Assembly: GCA_903928045.1 (NCBI GenBank)
Contig: CAIYPH010000724.1
Span: forward strand, 1-11,103
Length of the DNA: 11,103 nucleotides
Reading direction: 5' to 3'
Source of the DNA: an uncultured Rhodospirillales bacterium
GTDB lineage: Bacteria; Pseudomonadota; Alphaproteobacteria; Acetobacterales; Acetobacteraceae
The stretch's first letter is position 1. Every line of letters starts with the position of its first letter. Positions 8,146 through 11,103 of the stretch are shown here, in pieces. The translations under genes and the position numbers were made by a program. The notes beneath the pieces were generated by a model that saw only the letters and a list, made by a program, of their open reading frames with translations, did no database searches and was not told where the DNA came from.

Positions 8146-8175
8146 ACCATGCGCAAGCGAGCCCGGCGCTGTCAA
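8146..8175 (-). promoter_or_regulatory. Candidate sigma70-type promoter of dapD
   Basis: On the minus strand a perfect -35 hexamer TTGACA (8170-8175) is followed after 18 bp by a weak -10, CATGGT (8146-8151). Transcription would start about 45 bp before the dapD ATG. The leader contains GGGGCGCCCC (8123-8132), a short GC palindrome. The -35 is strong and the -10 poor, so the exact promoter is uncertain. Confidence 0.45.
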
Positions 8176-8272
8176 TTCATGGCTGTCCCGAGGCCCGGCT
8201 TCCCCTGGCCACCGCGCCCCGCCCGGCTCGGTTCTTCGCCACGGTAACCCGGGATTCATCAAATTGGCCTGC

Positions 8273-8292
8273 TATAACGCAGCACAAGGGGA
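8273..8292 (+). promoter_or_regulatory. Candidate -10 and ribosome-binding site of the cyclase gene
   Basis: TATAAC (8273-8278) resembles a -10 box but has no good -35 at 16-18 bp upstream. AAGGGGA (8286-8292) is a reasonable Shine-Dalgarno 10 bases before the ATG at 8303. If TATAAC is the -10, the 5' leader is very short and begins close to the Shine-Dalgarno. The rest of the 209-bp divergent gap (8094-8302) holds only this and the dapD promoter candidate. Confidence 0.35.
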
Positions 8293-8302
8293 CCGGCGTT
8301 TC

Positions 8303-9730
8303 ATGAACCAGGCGATCGCTCCATTCAAGCGCTCCGATGCTGCGGCGTCGGTGGCCACAGCCGAAGCCGGCGAGGTCGATCGCGCCTTGCGCGATGCCCT
8401 GCTCGACAGCCGCCAACGCTGGCGGGACCTCGTGAGCATGGCCGCCGACATCGTCTACGAGACCGACATCTGGGGCCGGCTTGTCTTCGTCGCGCCGGAG
8501 CAGGTGCTCGGCTGGAACGCCGCCACTCTGCTCGGCCAGCCCGCCGAACTCCTGCTCGCCGATGCCGGCGGGGGGCACGGCTTCAACCCCTTCCGCGTCA
8601 CCACCCCGATCCGCCGCCGCCGCGCCTGGCTGCGCCGGCCGGACGGCACCAGCGTCTGCGTCGCCATCGCCGCCGCGCCGTTGACCGACGCGCAGGGCGT
8701 GATCATCGGCTCGCGCGGCCTCGGCCAGGACGTCACCGAGCAGGACAGTTTCGACGCAAGGGTGGCTGGCGCGCTGCGCCGCTGCGAACTGCTCGACCAC
8801 ATCCTCTGGCATATGCGCCAGGAGGTGCTGGCCGAGCGGATGATGAAATCCGCGCTCGACGCGCTGGTCTCCGCCCTGGCGGCGGAGGGCTGCGCGGTGG
8901 TGGACATGCTGGGCGACGGCGTCGCCTCCGCCGTGCTGCATCAGGTCGGCATCGTGCTGCCCGATGTGCTGCACAGCGCGATGACCCTGCTCGAAGCCGG
9001 CGACGACGCCCCCGCGGAGACCCTGGCGCCCGATGGCCGCCTTATCCTGGTATGCCCGGCCCGGCAGCGCTACGGCCACCAGGCCGGCTTCGTGCTATGG
9101 CGCACCCCCGGCGCCCGCCCGTGGGACGCCGACGAAATCGCGCTGGCAAGCTCCGCCACCGGCGTCATCCGCGTCATCCTCGAGCATGACGCGATCCAGA
9201 AGGAGATGGCGCTGCAGGCCCGGACCGACCCCTTGACCGGCCTGCTCAACCGCCGCGCCTTCCTCGACGAGCTCGGCCGCCGGGTCGAGCGGCTGGAGCG
9301 TGAGGCGCTGCCGGGCACCCTGATGTTCATCGATCTCGACAACTTCAAGGCACTCAACGACTACCGCGGCCATGACGTCGGCGACGAGGCGCTGTGCATC
9401 GTGGCCGGCCTGCTGCGGCAGACCTTCCGGCCGTCGGACCTGGTGGCCCGCCTCGGGGGCGACGAATTCGCGGTGTGGATGGATGGGGCGGACGAGCTGA
9501 CCGCGGCCGAGCGGGCGGAATCCCTGCGGACCGGTTCGCCGGAAACCCTCGGCCACCTCACGCGGGGCTACTCGGAGGAACTCTCGATGTCGATCGGGAT
9601 CGCCTGCCGCTGGCCCGGCCAGGACGAAGAGATCGACGCCCTCATTCAACGGGCCGATCAGGCGATGTACGAGGTGAAGCGCTCCGGACGTGGCCACTGG
9701 CGTGTGTCGCAGCGGGAGTGGCAGCGATGA
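8303..9730 (+). CDS. PAS-GGDEF diguanylate cyclase
   Basis: A 475-residue, apparently cytoplasmic protein (no transmembrane segment) predicted to make cyclic di-GMP from two GTP. A PAS-like sensor domain spans about 37-150 (DLVSMAADIVYETD, VLGW, RPDGTSVCV, GLGQDVTE). A region at about 163-297 has a GAF-like pattern but is weakly defined. The GGDEF domain spans about 305-472: DPLTGLLNRRAF (309-320), FIDLDNFKALND (342-353; Asp344 probable metal ligand), and an intact GGDEF at 385-389. An inhibitory I-site RPSD (376-379) stands exactly five residues before GGDEF, so product inhibition is expected. No EAL domain is present. The start ATG at 8303 has AAGGGGA upstream; the 97 further in-frame residues upstream run into the dapD promoter and leader. 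It overlaps the DUF2336 gene by 4 bp. Confidence 0.93.
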   Translation: MNQAIAPFKRSDAAASVATAEAGEVDRALRDALLDSRQRWRDLVSMAADIVYETDIWGRLVFVAPEQVLGWNAATLLGQPAELLLADAGGGHGFNPFRVTTPIRRRRAWLRRPDGTSVCVAIAAAPLTDAQGVIIGSRGLGQDVTEQDSFDARVAGALRRCELLDHILWHMRQEVLAERMMKSALDALVSALAAEGCAVVDMLGDGVASAVLHQVGIVLPDVLHSAMTLLEAGDDAPAETLAPDGRLILVCPARQRYGHQAGFVLWRTPGARPWDADEIALASSATGVIRVILEHDAIQKEMALQARTDPLTGLLNRRAFLDELGRRVERLEREALPGTLMFIDLDNFKALNDYRGHDVGDEALCIVAGLLRQTFRPSDLVARLGGDEFAVWMDGADELTAAERAESLRTGSPETLGHLTRGYSEELSMSIGIACRWPGQDEEIDALIQRADQAMYEVKRSGRGHWRVSQREWQR

Positions 9731-10971
9731 CCGACCACGCCGTTATAGACCGCAGCAAGCCCGCAGCCACGGCCGGCGGGTCGGTCGACGAGGCAGTTCG
9801 CGTGCGGATCGGCTCGAACCCGCAGACCGACCCGACGGTGCTTTTCTCACTCGCCTCCGATCCCTCGGTCACCGTCCGCGCCGCGGTGGCGCTCAACCGG
9901 GCCGCGCCCGTGCACGTCGATCGCCTGCTCGCCGGCGACAGCGATGAGCGCGTGCGTACCTTGCTCGCACGCAAGCTGGCGAGCCTCATCCCGAGCGTGC
10001 CGGAGGCCCAGCGCGACCAACTCAGCGGCGAGACGCTGCAAACCCTCGAGCGCCTGGTCGAGGACGAGGCCGAGCGAGTCCGGGCAGCCATCACCGAGGT
10101 GGTGAAAGACTTGCCGGGCGCCCCGCGCGAATTGATCCTCCGCCTCGCCCGCGACAGCGCCGTCTCGGTGTGTGATCCGGTGATCCGCCTGTCGCCGATC
10201 CTCAGCGCCGAGGATCTGATGGCCCTGCTCGCCAGCCGCCCCTCGCCGGTCACCGCCGTCGCCGTGGCCCGGCGGCCGAACCTGTCCGAAGCGGTGAGTG
10301 ACGCGCTCGCGGCAACCAATGACACCGAGGCCGTCACCGCGCTGCTGCACAACCAGTCCGCCTCCATCCGCGAAGCCACTCTGGACGCGCTGATCGCCCG
10401 CGCCGCCGATGTCACCGCCTGGCACGCCCCCCTGGTCCGCCGCCCCAAGTTCACTGATCGCGCCGCTCGCGCCTTGTCCGACATCGTCGCCACCCAACTG
10501 CTCGACACGCTGGCCTGCCGGGCCGACCTCAACCCCGCCATATCAGGCGAACTGCGCCGCCGCCTTGCCGAGCGCCTGCAATCCACCACCGCGGCGCACC
10601 GCCCGGAGCCCAATATCGAGCAGGCGATGAGCGAGGCAAAAATCCTCTATGCGGAAGGGCGGCTGAACGAGGAGGCGCTGCTCGCCGCCGTGCAGCGCGG
10701 CGAGGCGCGGCTGGCCTCGGCCATCGTCGCCGTCGCCGCCGACCTGCCGGCCTCGGTGGTCGATCGCGCGGCGACTTTGCGCAGCGCCAAGGGACTGGTC
10801 AGCCTGGTCTGGCGCGCCGGCTTCACCATGCGCGCCGCCGGCCCGCTGCAGACCCTGCTGGCCCGCCTGCCGCCGGAAACCGTGCTGCGCGGCACCTCCA
10901 GCGGCGGTTTTCCGCTGGCGGTCGACGAAATGCGCTGGCAGATCGACTTTCTGTCGCGGATGGGGCGCTAG
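9727..10971 (+). CDS. DUF2336 domain protein
   Basis: A 414-residue, soluble, Ala/Leu/Arg-rich protein matching the pattern of DUF2336 (PF10098) proteins, which occur mainly in alphaproteobacteria. It is built of repeated helical units of HEAT-like character: motifs such as LASDPSVTVRAAVALN (about 43-58), LLAGDSDERVRTLLARKLA (about 67-85), VEDEAERVRAAITEVVKDL (about 114-132) and LLHNQSASIREATLDALIA recur. The C-terminal part (about 305-414) is a more globular alpha-helical region with EAKILYAEGRLNEEALL. No catalytic motif is visible. Its ATG overlaps the cyclase stop (ATGA), so the two are almost certainly translationally coupled. By position it could be a partner, adaptor or effector of the cyclase; the biochemical role of the family is not known to me. 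Confidence 0.82.
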   Translation: MTDHAVIDRSKPAATAGGSVDEAVRVRIGSNPQTDPTVLFSLASDPSVTVRAAVALNRAAPVHVDRLLAGDSDERVRTLLARKLASLIPSVPEAQRDQLSGETLQTLERLVEDEAERVRAAITEVVKDLPGAPRELILRLARDSAVSVCDPVIRLSPILSAEDLMALLASRPSPVTAVAVARRPNLSEAVSDALAATNDTEAVTALLHNQSASIREATLDALIARAADVTAWHAPLVRRPKFTDRAARALSDIVATQLLDTLACRADLNPAISGELRRRLAERLQSTTAAHRPEPNIEQAMSEAKILYAEGRLNEEALLAAVQRGEARLASAIVAVAADLPASVVDRAATLRSAKGLVSLVWRAGFTMRAAGPLQTLLARLPPETVLRGTSSGGFPLAVDEMRWQIDFLSRMGR

Positions 10972-11010
10972 AGCGGTAGCCGTGCTGATAGAAGCATGGC
11001 TACCGCTCTA
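10969..11010. repeat. Long perfect hairpin on the DUF2336 stop codon
   Basis: TAGAGCGGTAGCC (10969-10981) is perfectly complementary to GGCTACCGCTCTA (10998-11010). A G-T wobble and four more pairs (TGCT/AGCA) extend the stem to 18 bp with a 6-base loop, GATAGA. The stem starts with the TAG stop codon of the DUF2336 gene. It could stop transcription, but no T-run follows; the sequence right after it is the presumed end of an insertion sequence, which may have displaced the T-tract. AGAGCG-type palindromes are also dispersed in many alphaproteobacterial genomes, so a repeat element is an alternative. Confidence 0.7.
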
Positions 11011-11011
11011 A

Positions 11012-11103
11012 GAGCCTGACCGGAAAAGAGGTTGAGTGATTTCAGTTGGTTGTGATTCCGTAGGTTTGCGAGACACGACGGAGCCACTGATGCCCTGGAC
11101 TGA
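11012..11103 (+). mobile_element. Left end of an IS5-family (IS1031-like) insertion sequence, partial
   Basis: Sequence character changes abruptly after the hairpin. GAGCCTGACCGGAAAAGAGG (11012-11031) resembles the terminal inverted repeat of IS5-family elements of the IS1031 kind found in Acetobacteraceae. It is preceded by TAA (11009-11011), which fits the TNA target duplication of that group. About 80 bp inside the end, a start codon begins a transposase-like reading frame. The window ends before the rest, so neither the second inverted repeat nor the second target copy can be checked. Confidence 0.6.
11090..11103 (+). CDS. IS5-family transposase, first codons only
   Basis: ATG CCC TGG ACT GA gives Met-Pro-Trp-Thr followed by Asp or Glu, the usual N-terminus of IS1031-type transposases as I remember them. 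GGAG (11080-11083) sits 6 bases upstream as a ribosome-binding site. Only four full codons are inside the window, so the identification rests on position relative to the presumed IS end. Confidence 0.5.

Noticed and set aside
8177..9079. 300-residue minus-strand reading frame
   Set aside because: Antisense to the PAS-GGDEF gene. It would also cover the dapD promoter region; composition is typical of a shadow.
9642..10613. 323-residue minus-strand reading frame
   Set aside because: Antisense to the cyclase end and DUF2336 gene; Ser/Arg/Ala-rich low complexity.

Overview
The window looks like chromosomal DNA of a high-GC alphaproteobacterium. I favour Acetobacteraceae/Rhodospirillales, mainly from the DUF2336 gene, the dapD-dapE pair, an exosortase-A-type glycosylation ligase, and AT-rich intergenic palindromes that I associate with that family. 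This is an inference; there is no rRNA or other phylogenetic marker. Coding density is high. No rRNA, tRNA or CRISPR array is visible.

Minus-strand block (about 8093 down to 102). Transcription first runs through dapD and dapE, two enzymes of the succinylase branch of lysine/meso-diaminopimelate synthesis. Their stop and start codons overlap by one base. Two small multi-pass membrane proteins follow; they are diverged tandem paralogues and overlap by four bases. An AT-rich inverted-repeat element (4730-4879) closes this unit. Next come a proline-racemase-superfamily enzyme with an unusual Ser/Thr active-site pair, a 70-residue single-span membrane protein, and a multi-pass O-antigen-ligase-like protein of the exosortase-A-associated type. 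The block ends with an M19 dipeptidase and an aldo/keto reductase. Most junctions here are very tight (2 bp, 2 bp, 55 bp, 58 bp). A second copy of the same inverted-repeat element (1-101, cut by the window edge) lies at the 3' end of the last gene.

Plus-strand block (8303-10971). Divergent from dapD, a cytoplasmic PAS-GGDEF diguanylate cyclase with an intact GGDEF motif and an inhibitory RxxD site overlaps by 4 bp (ATGA) with a DUF2336 protein of helical-repeat character. The two look translationally coupled and probably form one signalling unit.

Right edge (10969-11103). A long perfect hairpin starts on the DUF2336 stop codon. Immediately after it is what looks like the left end of an IS5-family (IS1031-like) insertion sequence, with the first four codons of its transposase.

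The biosynthetic core (dapDE) is ordinary. The points that deserve attention are the Ser/Thr racemase-family enzyme, the orphan ligase with its small membrane partner and lower GC, the membrane paralogue pair in the dap operon, the cyclase-DUF2336 pair, and the repeat family.
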